Source: CAZABP01 sp964483245 (GTDB lineage: Bacteria > Planctomycetota > UBA1135 > UBA2386). From it: DNA of 24,031 bases. Position numbers and translations under genes: made by a program. Positions 14,413 to 21,886 of the stretch are shown in pieces. The first letter of the stretch is position 1. The number at the start of each line of letters is the position of its first letter. The stretch is taken from positions 1 to 24,031 of the forward strand of contig CAZABP010000064.1 of assembly GCA_964483245.1 (NCBI GenBank), read 5' to 3'. The notes beneath the pieces were generated by a model. That model worked only from the letters and a program-made list of their open reading frames with translations. It searched no databases and was not told the DNA's origin.

Positions 14413-15450
14413 ATGGATGCTGCCGAGGGACGTGGTACGCGGGCTGCTGTTCGCGGGGTCTGGTGGATCGTGGGGACGGTCGTCGCCGCGAGCGTGGGGC
14501 TGGCGGTGTTCGTGGATGTGCGGATGGGAGCAGTGGAGCGGCGGCTGGAGGAGGCGGCGAAGAAGTCGGAGGAGATCGAGCGGGTGTTGCAGCTGTACAG
14601 GTTCGAGCAGACGAGTACGGCGGGGTTGGGGATCGATGCGCTGCTGGAGAAGTTGGCGTACTGGGCGCCGCAGTTGGAGCGGGCGGGGACGCCGGCGGCG
14701 GAGTTGCCGGCGATCCGGAAGTACGTGGAGGATGTGTTGGCAGCGGTGAAGGGGCTCGGGGCGGAGGCGTATCCGGCGGTGATGCGCAAGTTCGAGGCGA
14801 CGAAGGCGCGCGGCGAGGATGAGCTGCGGAAGTGGCTGGGCCGGGCGGCGTATGCGGCGGATCGCGTGCGCGGGAAGGAGCTGTGGATCGATGTGTTGCG
14901 GGGATTGCAGTTCCCGGTGAGTCAGCGGTTGCGCGAGGTGGCGGCGGACGAGTTGTTGGAGCTGGACCGCGCAACGGCGGGTCGGTTGCTGCGGGAGATC
15001 CTGGGCTATGAGTCGAGTTCGGGGATCGACGAGCGGCGGATTCCGCGGGAGTACGTGGAGAGGTATCCGGATGCGGTGTATGCGCATGCGGGGCATCGGC
15101 CGGGATTCTTCAACTTCGTGTCGAGGTACGTGGCGAGTGGGGATCCGGCGAGCGAGGAGACGCTGATCATGCTGCTCGGGCGGCATGAGCAGGATCTGAT
15201 GACGGTCCAGGAGTGCGTCAAGGAGCTGGGCCGGCTGCGCTCGCGCGCGGCGGTGGAGAAGATCCAGAAGCTGTACGCGGCGCCGCCGGCGATCCAGCAG
15301 AACACGATCTTCCAACGGCACTGCCTCGAGGCCGTGGGGCAGATCCTGGAGCGGGAAGCCTGTGACTGGTTCGCACAGGTGCAGCGGAGTGAGCGCGACG
15401 AAGTGTTGGCGGCGAAACTGGTGGAGCTGCGGCAGCGCTACTGCCAGTGA
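14413..15450 (+). CDS. Membrane-anchored helical-repeat (HEAT-like) protein of unknown function
   Basis: 345 residues from the ATG at 14413; the frame stays open upstream, but only through the hexamer repeat. One N-terminal transmembrane segment (about residues 16-36, GVWWIVGTVVAASVGLAVFV) is followed by a charged, probably coiled-coil stretch (about 38-62). The rest is alpha-helical, with alternating hydrophobic/charged pattern reminiscent of HEAT or armadillo repeats (LREVAADELLELDRATAGRL, ETLIMLLGRHEQDLMTVQEC). I recognise no catalytic motif. Its topology suggests a periplasm- or cytoplasm-facing scaffold anchored in the inner membrane. The stop overlaps the GTG start of tatD by 3 bases. 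Codon use differs from the neighbours: many TTG, GGG, CGG and other G-ending codons, most marked in the first two thirds. Confidence 0.75.
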   Translation: MDAAEGRGTRAAVRGVWWIVGTVVAASVGLAVFVDVRMGAVERRLEEAAKKSEEIERVLQLYRFEQTSTAGLGIDALLEKLAYWAPQLERAGTPAAELPAIRKYVEDVLAAVKGLGAEAYPAVMRKFEATKARGEDELRKWLGRAAYAADRVRGKELWIDVLRGLQFPVSQRLREVAADELLELDRATAGRLLREILGYESSSGIDERRIPREYVERYPDAVYAHAGHRPGFFNFVSRYVASGDPASEETLIMLLGRHEQDLMTVQECVKELGRLRSRAAVEKIQKLYAAPPAIQQNTIFQRHCLEAVGQILEREACDWFAQVQRSERDEVLAAKLVELRQRYCQ

Positions 15451-16220
15451 TCTTCGATACGCACTGTCACTTCGGTTACGACGGCGCGGATGGTGCCGAC
15501 GTGGCCGCCTGGCATGCACAGGCACGGGCGGCCGGCGTGGTGCGGATGCTGGACGTCGGGATCGATCTGGCGTCGAGCCGCGCGGCGCGGGAGCGAGGGT
15601 TGGCGGGGGTGTACTGGAGCGCGGGGCTGCATCCGAACAGCGCGCAGGACCTGGCCGCGGAATGGCCGGAGCTGGCGGCGCTGGCGACCGAGACGAGCTG
15701 CGTCGCGATCGGTGAGACGGGGCTGGACTTCTATCGCGATCACGCGACGCCGCAGCAGCAGCGGGTGGCGTTCGAGCGGCATCTGGAGCTGGCCGGGCGC
15801 CTGGACAAGCCGGTCATCGTGCACTGCCGCGATGCGTTCGCGGCGGTGTTCGAAGTGCTGCGCGAGCACCGCGGCGTGCGGGGAGTCATGCACTGCTTCT
15901 CGGGCGGCCCGCACGAAGCCGCGCTGGCGCTGGAGCTGGGGATGCACATCTCGTTCGCCGGCCCGGTCACGTATCCGAAGTCGGATCTGCTGCGCGCGGC
16001 CTGCCGCGAGGTGCCGGCGGATCGGCTGCTGGTCGAGACGGACGCGCCGTTCCTGCCGCCGCAGGGGCGGCGCGGGCAACGCAACGAACCGGCCTGGGTC
16101 GTGCTGACGTTGGAGCGGATGGCCACCGAGCGGGGTGTCGAGTTCGCCCAGCTCGCGCAGCAGACGACGCAGAACGCCTGTGCGCTGTTCGGCGTCAGCG
16201 CGGCGGCTTCGCGCGGCTGA
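15447..16220 (+). CDS. tatD: TatD family metal-dependent hydrolase / DNase
   Basis: 257 residues beginning at GTG 15447, in a GTGA overlap with the preceding stop. The TIM-barrel metal residues are all visible: H6/H8 in FDTHCHFG, H62 in AGLHPNS, E90 in IGETGLDFYR, H126 in VIVHCRDA, H149 in MHCFSGG and D199 in VETDAPFLPP. Length matches the family (about 255-265). TatD enzymes are cytoplasmic Mg-dependent 3'-5' exonucleases acting on DNA or RNA and have been linked to repair of oxidised DNA; YcfH-type members are less characterised. The 3' end overlaps the convergent TMTC-like gene by 26 bp, so the two transcripts are antisense to one another there. The functional link with the upstream membrane protein is unknown. 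Confidence 0.93.
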   Translation: MIFDTHCHFGYDGADGADVAAWHAQARAAGVVRMLDVGIDLASSRAARERGLAGVYWSAGLHPNSAQDLAAEWPELAALATETSCVAIGETGLDFYRDHATPQQQRVAFERHLELAGRLDKPVIVHCRDAFAAVFEVLREHRGVRGVMHCFSGGPHEAALALELGMHISFAGPVTYPKSDLLRAACREVPADRLLVETDAPFLPPQGRRGQRNEPAWVVLTLERMATERGVEFAQLAQQTTQNACALFGVSAAASRG

Positions 16221-18021
16221 GCTCGGCGGCGAACGCCTGCACTTCGGCGTCGAACGGCGCCTGCTGCAGCGCGCGGGTCAGCTCCTGCGCCGCCTCGCCG
16301 AGCCGGCCGGCTTCGACCAGCAGACGGCCGCGATGCACACGCACCGAGAGATGGTCGAGCCCGCGCGCGATGCTCTCATCGAGCAGCGCGATCGCGGCCG
16401 GCAGATCGCCCTGTGCACGGCGGGCGTCGGCGGCGGTCCGGTAGACGAGCCCCTTCGGTTCGGCGACCTGCAGGCAGTGCAGCGCAGCCTCGACCGCGGC
16501 GTCGAACCAGCGCCGATCCCCGGTCTGCTCCCCGACCGCGCGCAGCGTGCGGCTGCGCAGCAGGTGATAGAACGGATTGCGCGGGGACTCTCCGGCGAGG
16601 CGCTCGGCGAGCACGAGCGCAGTGAACGGATCCCCGTCGGCGCCGAGCGCGAGATGCGCTTCGACCAGCGTGCGCAGCGCCGGCACGTGGCGCGGGTTGT
16701 GCTGCAACGCGCGCTCGAGCGAGCGGCGCGCTGCGTGCAGGTCGCCGCGTTCGTACTCGGCGAGCGCGACGCCGAACCATGCGCGCGGCGACGGATTGCC
16801 GCGCGCCAGCTCGATCCGCCACAGGTGCTCCTCACTGCGGTAGTCGAGGCTGCGCCACGCGCTCGCGCCGAGCATCGCGAGTCCCGCGAGCGCCGGCAGC
16901 AGCCGAGCCAGGCGCGCGCGCACCGGCGCGAGCCGGGCCGGCCAGCAGGCCACCACGATGCACGCGATCCCGGCCAGCGGTCCGTACAGCCGGTGCTCGC
17001 AGAGCGGGGCGTTCAGTGGGATCAGGACCCACGGCAGCGCGCAGCACCAAGCCAACGTCGTGCCGAGCGTCGCGAGCGGGTGGGTCCGCCACGCGCGCAG
17101 ACCGAGCCAGGTGACCATGGCGATGCACAGCAGTCCGCCCCAGACCACCGGCAATGCGAAGCTGCGCGCGTACGGAATCGGCGGATCGAGGCTCAGGTGG
17201 ATCGGCAGCAGCATCTGGCCGAGCGCGCGCGGCAGCACCAGGCACATCGTCGCCAGCTGCGTCAGCAGGTCGCGGCCGCCGCCCGTATGGACGTCGGCGC
17301 CGCCGGTCAAGACCGGCAGGTGTGCGGTCGCCAGCCCGAGCACGAGCTTGCGCGCGACCAGGTACACGACGACGACACAGATTGCGGGCGCGAGCCGGAT
17401 CAGCGCGGCGCGCAACCAGGGTGCGCCGGCCGGCGCGCGCAGGGCTTCGAGCACCAGCAGCAGGACCGGCAGCAGCACGCCGGTCTCCTTGGCGCCGCAG
17501 GCGAGGAACGCACAGGCGGCACTCCCCCACGCCAGCGTGCGGCCTGCCGCACGCGCCCGGTCGTGGATCCACAGTCCGAGCAGCAGCGCGAACACCAGCA
17601 GCTGCTCGCTGCGCGCGGAGACCATGTTGACCGCTTCCGACGCGAGCGGATGCACGGCGAACCACAGCCCGGCGACGGTGGCCCGCCAGGGCTCGGCGCA
17701 CCAGCGGCGCACGATGCCGAACAGCAGTCCGGCGCAACCCATGTGCAGCAGCAGGTCGGTCAGCTTGAACGGCAGCGCGTGCATCCCGAACGATGCGTTC
17801 AGCGCGAATGTGCCGAGCAGGACCGGGCGGTACATCCGCGCCTCGAGGCTCGAGAACAGGCTCGCATCCCAGAAGAACCGTAGCCCGTTCGCCGGGTGGA
17901 TCCCCGGGTTGTCGCGCACCGAGTGCAGATCGTCGAACACGAACGTCCCGGCGAGCGCGGGTCCGTAGGCGAGCGCAGCGGCGAGCAGCACCAGCCCGAG
18001 CAGCGCGCGTTCGCGGGTCAT
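16195..18021 (-). CDS. TMTC-like GT-C membrane glycosyltransferase with C-terminal TPRs
   Basis: 608 residues from the ATG at 18021; a longer open frame to 19074 is rejected because it overlaps the glycosyltransferase gene. The N-terminal 380 residues hold about 9-10 transmembrane segments and the pattern of the TMTC/GT-C fold. This comprises the acidic pair D30-D31 in TFVFDDLHSVRDNPG in the first extracytoplasmic loop, MYRPVLLGTFALN (63-75), LWFAVHPLASEAVNMVSARSEQL (119-141) and CEHRLYGPLAG (351-361). The C-terminal part (about 385-600) consists of tetratricopeptide-like repeats (PRAWFGVALAEYERGDLHAA, AAIALLDESIARGLDHLSV). Eukaryotic TMTC proteins transfer mannose from dolichyl phosphate to Ser/Thr of proteins; bacterial relatives are uncharacterised. 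It overlaps the upstream glycosyltransferase stop by 4 bp (ATGA), and a GAGG 7 nt before the ATG may serve as ribosome site. Donor and acceptor are unknown. Confidence 0.82.
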   Translation of the reverse strand: MTRERALLGLVLLAAALAYGPALAGTFVFDDLHSVRDNPGIHPANGLRFFWDASLFSSLEARMYRPVLLGTFALNASFGMHALPFKLTDLLLHMGCAGLLFGIVRRWCAEPWRATVAGLWFAVHPLASEAVNMVSARSEQLLVFALLLGLWIHDRARAAGRTLAWGSAACAFLACGAKETGVLLPVLLLVLEALRAPAGAPWLRAALIRLAPAICVVVVYLVARKLVLGLATAHLPVLTGGADVHTGGGRDLLTQLATMCLVLPRALGQMLLPIHLSLDPPIPYARSFALPVVWGGLLCIAMVTWLGLRAWRTHPLATLGTTLAWCCALPWVLIPLNAPLCEHRLYGPLAGIACIVVACWPARLAPVRARLARLLPALAGLAMLGASAWRSLDYRSEEHLWRIELARGNPSPRAWFGVALAEYERGDLHAARRSLERALQHNPRHVPALRTLVEAHLALGADGDPFTALVLAERLAGESPRNPFYHLLRSRTLRAVGEQTGDRRWFDAAVEAALHCLQVAEPKGLVYRTAADARRAQGDLPAAIALLDESIARGLDHLSVRVHRGRLLVEAGRLGEAAQELTRALQQAPFDAEVQAFAAELSRAKPPR

Positions 18022-19193
18022 CGCGCGGCCTCGGCGAGGGGCGTGGGCGATGCGGCGGGTGCAGGGCGATGGATGCCGAGGATTCCGGCGAGCCGGTCCG
18101 CGCGCGCCGCCGGCGCGAACAGACGCGCATGGGTCTCGGCGCCAGCAGCCGCAATCGCCGCCAGGTCGATCTCCCCGGCACCGCTCCGCTGCAGCGCGTG
18201 GGCCAACGCAGACGCGTCCCCAGCCGGCACCGTCAGGCAGTCGTGCCCCGGCTGCAGCATCGTGGTGACCGCGTGCGTCGCGGCGGTCAGGACCGGGCGT
18301 CCGGCCGCGAGCGCATGCACGACTTTGTACGGCACGACGGCGTCCGCCTTCGCCGAGGTGCCGAAGATCCCGGCGACCAGCTCGGCGCGCTGCAGCTCCG
18401 CCTGCAGGACGTCTGCAGCGACGAACTCCGGCAGCAGCCGGAGCTGCGCCGCCGGCAGGGCGCGCGCCCGGTCGCGGTCGGCCGCCGTGCCTCCGATCAG
18501 CGTCAGCTCCACGCCAGGCGTTCGTGCCACGGCATCCAGCAGCGTGCCGAGTCCATGCAACGGAACCCCGGTACCGAAGAACAGCAGCCGCAGCGGTGCA
18601 CCGGCCACGCGTGGCGGGTACGGCGCGCGCCCCACGTCGTGCGCGAAGCCGATCGGCAGCCAGCGGAACTTGGCCGGATCCGCCTGCAGCAGCGCCGGCA
18701 GCCGGGCTGCCTGCACCGGCGTGTCGACGAGCACGAGATCGGCCATCGCGCAGGCACGCCGATCGAGCCGGCGCAGCAGCCGCGCCGGCAGCGAACCATC
18801 GCGGCACAGCGCGCGGTCGACGACGGCCGTGTCGTATGCGGACAGGAACAGATCGATCGCCAGCGGCCCGCGCCAGGCGCGCCGCACCAGCGGCACGGTG
18901 AGCTGGCACGGATGCAGCACCAACACCCAGTCCGGCACCTGCTCGGCGATCACGGCACGCAACCGCGCCATCGCAACCCGGCGGCTCTGCCACCAGCGCA
19001 GCGCGGCCGGCGCCCAGCGCCACGGCGAAGCCGCGAGCGCGCGTTTGCCGCCGGCGGTCCACGGCGCCGACCACGTGCAGCTCGCCGGTGCCGCGATCCG
19101 CTCCAGGTCCGCCAGCAGCGCCGGCGTGCGCGGATAGCCGGGCCCCTCGTCCGGGGTGCCGAACGCCAGCACGCGCGGCCGGCGCCCGGTCAT
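18018..19193 (-). CDS. GT-B fold glycosyltransferase (GT4-like)
   Basis: 391 residues, cytoplasmic, no transmembrane segment. The second half shows the GT-B pattern: LRLLFFGTGVPLHGLGTLLDA (211-231), VELTLIGG (238-245), then FGTSAKADAVVPYKVVHALAAGRPVLTA (277-304), which is the nucleotide-sugar site. In this last block most GT4 enzymes have a Glu of the EX7E motif; here the equivalent position is His293, a substitution seen in some distant branches, so donor binding may be unusual. It probably transfers a sugar from a nucleotide-sugar to a lipid-linked or other acceptor. Both ends overlap the neighbouring genes by 4 bp (ATGA), implying tight translational coupling with the GT2 and TMTC-like genes. 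Acceptor and sugar are unknown. Confidence 0.8.
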   Translation of the reverse strand: MTGRRPRVLAFGTPDEGPGYPRTPALLADLERIAAPASCTWSAPWTAGGKRALAASPWRWAPAALRWWQSRRVAMARLRAVIAEQVPDWVLVLHPCQLTVPLVRRAWRGPLAIDLFLSAYDTAVVDRALCRDGSLPARLLRRLDRRACAMADLVLVDTPVQAARLPALLQADPAKFRWLPIGFAHDVGRAPYPPRVAGAPLRLLFFGTGVPLHGLGTLLDAVARTPGVELTLIGGTAADRDRARALPAAQLRLLPEFVAADVLQAELQRAELVAGIFGTSAKADAVVPYKVVHALAAGRPVLTAATHAVTTMLQPGHDCLTVPAGDASALAHALQRSGAGEIDLAAIAAAGAETHARLFAPAARADRLAGILGIHRPAPAASPTPLAEAAR

Positions 19194-20185
19194 CGCCGCT
19201 GCTCGTCGATCCGTTCGAACCGGAGCGCCGCGACCTGCTCCGAGATCAGCCCGAGCGCGAACAGGACCGTCGCCTGCGTCAGCAGCAGCGCACCCATGTT
19301 GGTGAAGCGCCCGGCGGTCAGGAACGTGAACAGGTAGTAGCCGACGCCGAGCAGGAAGAACACCAACGCCAGCGGCAGGAACACGCGCAGCGGCGCGAAG
19401 AACGTCGCGATCCGCAGGATGATCAACACGAACCGGCTGCCGTCGCGCAGCAGCGCGACGTGGCTCTTCCCCTGCCGGCGGCGGACCGTGAACGGCGCGT
19501 AGCCGACCGAGTAGCCGGCGCGCAGCATCGCGAGCGTGATCGTGGTCGGATAGCTGAACGTGTTCGGCAGCAGATAGACGAAGCTGCGCGCGACGTCGGC
19601 GCGCAGCAGCCGGAATCCGCTGGTGAGGTCCGGGATCCGCCGGTTCGTGACGTAGGTCGCGAGCGCGTTGTAGATCCGGTTCGCGAGGTTGCGGTGCCAG
19701 TCACCGCCGCGGCCGCCGCGCGACGCAACGGCCATGTCGTGCGTCTGCGCGAGCCGCAGCAGCTCCGGCACGAACTGCGGCGGGTGCTGGCCGTCGGCGT
19801 CCAGCAGCAGGATCCAGTCGTGCCGCGCGGCGCGGATCCCGCGCTTGACCGCGGCGCCGTTGCCGAGCCGTTCCGGATGCCGGATCACGGTCGCGCCGGC
19901 AGCCACAGCGATCGCGCCGGTGCCGTCTTCGGAGCCGTCGTCGATGACCAGGATCTCGACCGGGAAGCCGCAGCCGGCGAGCACGTCGCGCAGCGCAGCC
20001 AGCGTGTCCCCGATCGCGGCCGCTTCGTTGCGCGCCGGCACGACGACGCTGAGGCTGGTGACCCGCGCGCGGGCTGCTGGTGCAGCCGGATCACGCGCGG
20101 GCGCTCCGGTCGCGGGGGGCGCCTCCCCCATCCACGTGTTGAGCCCGCTGGCGGTCCGTGCGCCGGCTTCGACTTCGACGACCAT
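19190..20185 (-). CDS. DPM/GtrB-like family 2 glycosyltransferase (polyprenyl-phosphate sugar synthase)
   Basis: 331 residues if the ATG at 20185 is used; 20131 (ATG) is an alternative, and neither has a clear ribosome site. A start at 20470 is excluded because it would run through pilA. The GT-A domain shows SLSVVVPARNEAAAIGDTL, then D82-D83-G-S, HPERLGNGAAVKRGI, and D129-A-D131-G-Q (LLLDADGQHPPQF), the nucleotide-sugar and metal site. TSGFRLLR and the C-terminal hydrophobic helices (about 245-320) resemble GtrB/DPM-type enzymes, which load undecaprenyl or dolichyl phosphate with glucose or mannose at the cytoplasmic face. The gene ends in a 4-bp overlap with the next glycosyltransferase, and the downstream TMTC-like enzyme could use its lipid-phosphate-sugar product. 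That coupling is inferred from families and order. Confidence 0.85.
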   Translation of the reverse strand: MVVEVEAGARTASGLNTWMGEAPPATGAPARDPAAPAARARVTSLSVVVPARNEAAAIGDTLAALRDVLAGCGFPVEILVIDDGSEDGTGAIAVAAGATVIRHPERLGNGAAVKRGIRAARHDWILLLDADGQHPPQFVPELLRLAQTHDMAVASRGGRGGDWHRNLANRIYNALATYVTNRRIPDLTSGFRLLRADVARSFVYLLPNTFSYPTTITLAMLRAGYSVGYAPFTVRRRQGKSHVALLRDGSRFVLIILRIATFFAPLRVFLPLALVFFLLGVGYYLFTFLTAGRFTNMGALLLTQATVLFALGLISEQVAALRFERIDEQRR

Positions 20186-20224
20186 CGCAGGCTTGATCGG
20201 CCGTTGGCAGCGGGAGTCTTGATC

Positions 20225-20239
20225 CCGCGCGGCGCGCGG
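20225..20239 (-). terminator. Second GC hairpin downstream of pilA
   Basis: A 6-bp stem (CCGCGC / GCGCGG) with a 3-nt loop, 17 bp further downstream of the stronger hairpin. Together they could form a double termination or processing site before the glycosyltransferase genes. Confidence 0.25.
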
Positions 20240-20256
20240 AACCGTCGGACAAGCAG

Positions 20257-20286
20257 ACGGGCGGCGGCCTTGCGGCCCCCGCCCGT
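20257..20286 (-). terminator. Strong hairpin after pilA (terminator or mRNA-end stabiliser)
   Basis: A 13-bp stem with one mismatch (ACGGGCGGCGGCC 20257-20269; GGCCCCCGCCCGT 20274-20286) and a TTGC loop, 33 bases beyond the pilA stop. No U-tract follows. Its place between an expectedly abundant pilin message and the glycosyltransferase genes suggests partial termination or 3'-end protection. Confidence 0.5.
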
Positions 20287-20319
20287 TGCGATCGAGGTGG
20301 GTTGCCCCGGAACCGACGA

Positions 20320-21018
20320 TCAGTTGACGACGAACCAGCGCTCGCCGTCGGCAGCCGTCGCGTTGACCGCGAGCGTCGAGTTCATGCCGCTGCCGGCGTT
20401 GACGTAGGCCGCGGTCCCGGCCGTCGGCATCGTGGTCGTGCCGTTGTAGCGCGCCGTCGTGTTGCGGCACGCGAGCACGTCACCCGCCTGGTTGATGTAG
20501 AACGCGCGGTTGCCGGAGTTGCCGAAGCTGCTCGGCCAAGCGTAGCAGCCCCACATGACCTCGGCCTGCGCCGCACCGATGCTGACACCGCTCGCGCCGC
20601 CGGTCGCGGCCTCGGCCGTGAACGCACCGGTCGCGGCCGGCAGATACAGCTGGAACACGTAGCCGCTGCGGACGACGCGGCTCGCCGCGACGTTGCCGAA
20701 CGCGCCGGACAACACCGGCGGCGTGATGCGCTGCGTGCCGACGCCACCGACCTCGTCGTTGCGGACGGCGACCTGACCGGACAGCTCGGCGAAGAAGCCG
20801 TACTCACCGGCGCCGTTGTTGTTGGCGTCGATGACGCCGGAGGCCTGGGCCTGAGCCTGGGCCGAAGAGATGTTCTTCAGCGTCGAGATCGCTGCGGACT
20901 CGTTCGCATTCAGGCGCGCAGCCAGAAGGTTCGGAATCGCGATCGACGCGATGATGGCGATGATCGCCACGACGATCATCAGCTCGATGAGCGTGAAGCC
21001 CTGTTCCCGCTTGGACAT
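20320..21018 (-). CDS. pilA: Type IV pilin-like protein (PilA/pseudopilin)
   Basis: 232 residues beginning MSKREQG|FTLIELMIVVAI. This is a class III signal with the prepilin peptidase site after Gly7, N-methylatable Phe8 and the Glu at mature position 5 (Glu12). The long hydrophobic N-terminal helix (8-30) continues as an amphipathic helix (AARLNANESAAISTLKNISS). The C-terminal globular part has two cysteines (WGCYAW, LACRNT) that could close a disulfide loop, and is rich in Ser, Thr, Ala and Gly. Its length is longer than typical pseudopilins (about 140-150), favouring a major or minor pilin, but a type II secretion pseudopilin is not excluded. A purine-rich AGAGAG lies before the ATG. It follows the pilB-pilC-TPR genes after a 97-bp gap and may have its own promoter; none is obvious. 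Confidence 0.9.
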   Translation of the reverse strand: MSKREQGFTLIELMIVVAIIAIIASIAIPNLLAARLNANESAAISTLKNISSAQAQAQASGVIDANNNGAGEYGFFAELSGQVAVRNDEVGGVGTQRITPPVLSGAFGNVAASRVVRSGYVFQLYLPAATGAFTAEAATGGASGVSIGAAQAEVMWGCYAWPSSFGNSGNRAFYINQAGDVLACRNTTARYNGTTTMPTAGTAAYVNAGSGMNSTLAVNATAADGERWFVVN

Positions 21019-21115
21019 GTCTTTCTCTCTTGTTGACGGAACCCTGACGCGGGATCAGGTCACCCCCGATGACCCGTTACCCCGGTCTCCCCTTCCTTCG
21101 TCCGGCGCGCCGGTC

Positions 21116-21886
21116 TCAGCGGCCCAGCGGGCTCGCTGCGGCAGACGACACCAACCACGTCTCGAGACGTCGGTCTCCGACGACCGGAGCCCAGATCGTG
21201 CGCTCGCTGCGCAGCAGCTCACGCACCTGGTCACCGCTCGCGCGCAGCCCGCGCTCGATGTGATCGATGGCCTTATCGGACTCGCCACCCTTCAGCTTGA
21301 GCCGCGCCAGGAAATAGTCCGCGGTCGGGTCGGTGTGTAGCGCCGCGGCGTACGCCTGCTGCGCCGCAACGTCCCGTCCCATCGCTTCGACCAGCTGGCC
21401 CCGTGCAACCGATGCGCCCGACGGGGCGCACAACAGCTGCACGGCGTCGTCGGTCCGCCCGCACAGGCTCAGCATCCGCGCCTCGTTCTGCAGCAGGTTC
21501 TCGGCCGTGACCGGATTCCCGCTGCAGAACCCACGTGCCGTCGCGTAGTGCGTGGCCGCGAGCTGCGGCTCCCCTTCGAGATAGGCGAGGAATGCGCGGT
21601 ACTCCCATAGCAGCGGCTCTTCCGGCAGCTCCGCCGCGACCAGCGCGAGCCGTGCCTGTGCGTCGCGCAGCATCTCCTGCCGCGCCGGCAGCGGCCGGCC
21701 TTGCGAGTCCCGCTCCGGCATCCCGGCCGCGAGCCGCAGCTGCACCTCGACGGCGCTGAGCTGCGTGCCCGGCTCCGGCGTCGCCTCGCGGATGAAACCG
21801 GCCCACACCAGCACCGCGGCGGCGAGGGCGCCGCCGCCGTACAGGCAGAGCCGGAGGGCGAGCTCGCGTCGGGTCTGCTCAGCCAC
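21116..21886 (-). CDS. Bitopic membrane protein with TPR-like repeats, between pilC and pilA
   Basis: 256 residues from a GTG at 21886, overlapping the end of pilC by 8 bp, with AGGAG 10 nt upstream. One transmembrane segment (about 13-31) follows a short basic cytoplasmic tail; the rest is outside and helical. TPR-like pairs are visible in EEPLLWEYRAFLAYLEGEPQLAATHYATA (about 89-117), AQQAYAAALHTDPTADYFLARL and KAIDHIERGL. I do not recognise a named family. The position suggests an accessory pilus-assembly or secretion component, perhaps acting like a pilotin or an inner-membrane scaffold, but this is inferred only from the operon. Tight coupling with pilC makes a joint role likely. Confidence 0.78.
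   Translation of the reverse strand: MAEQTRRELALRLCLYGGGALAAAVLVWAGFIREATPEPGTQLSAVEVQLRLAAGMPERDSQGRPLPARQEMLRDAQARLALVAAELPEEPLLWEYRAFLAYLEGEPQLAATHYATARGFCSGNPVTAENLLQNEARMLSLCGRTDDAVQLLCAPSGASVARGQLVEAMGRDVAAQQAYAAALHTDPTADYFLARLKLKGGESDKAIDHIERGLRASGDQVRELLRSERTIWAPVVGDRRLETWLVSSAAASPLGR

Noticed and set aside
16195..19074. Extended 959-codon version of the TMTC-like protein
   Set aside because: The extra 350 residues lie on the GT4-like gene in another frame and are Arg/Ala-rich. The ATG at 18021 begins a typical membrane protein and forms an ATGA overlap.
20186..20470. Upstream start of the GT2 gene
   Set aside because: It would run through the hairpin and pilA, with residues unlike any glycosyltransferase.
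21102..21113. Perfect 12-bp palindrome CCGGCGCGCCGG downstream of the TPR-like gene
   Set aside because: No loop and no T-tract; such palindromes are frequent by chance in DNA of this composition. An operator is possible but unsupported.
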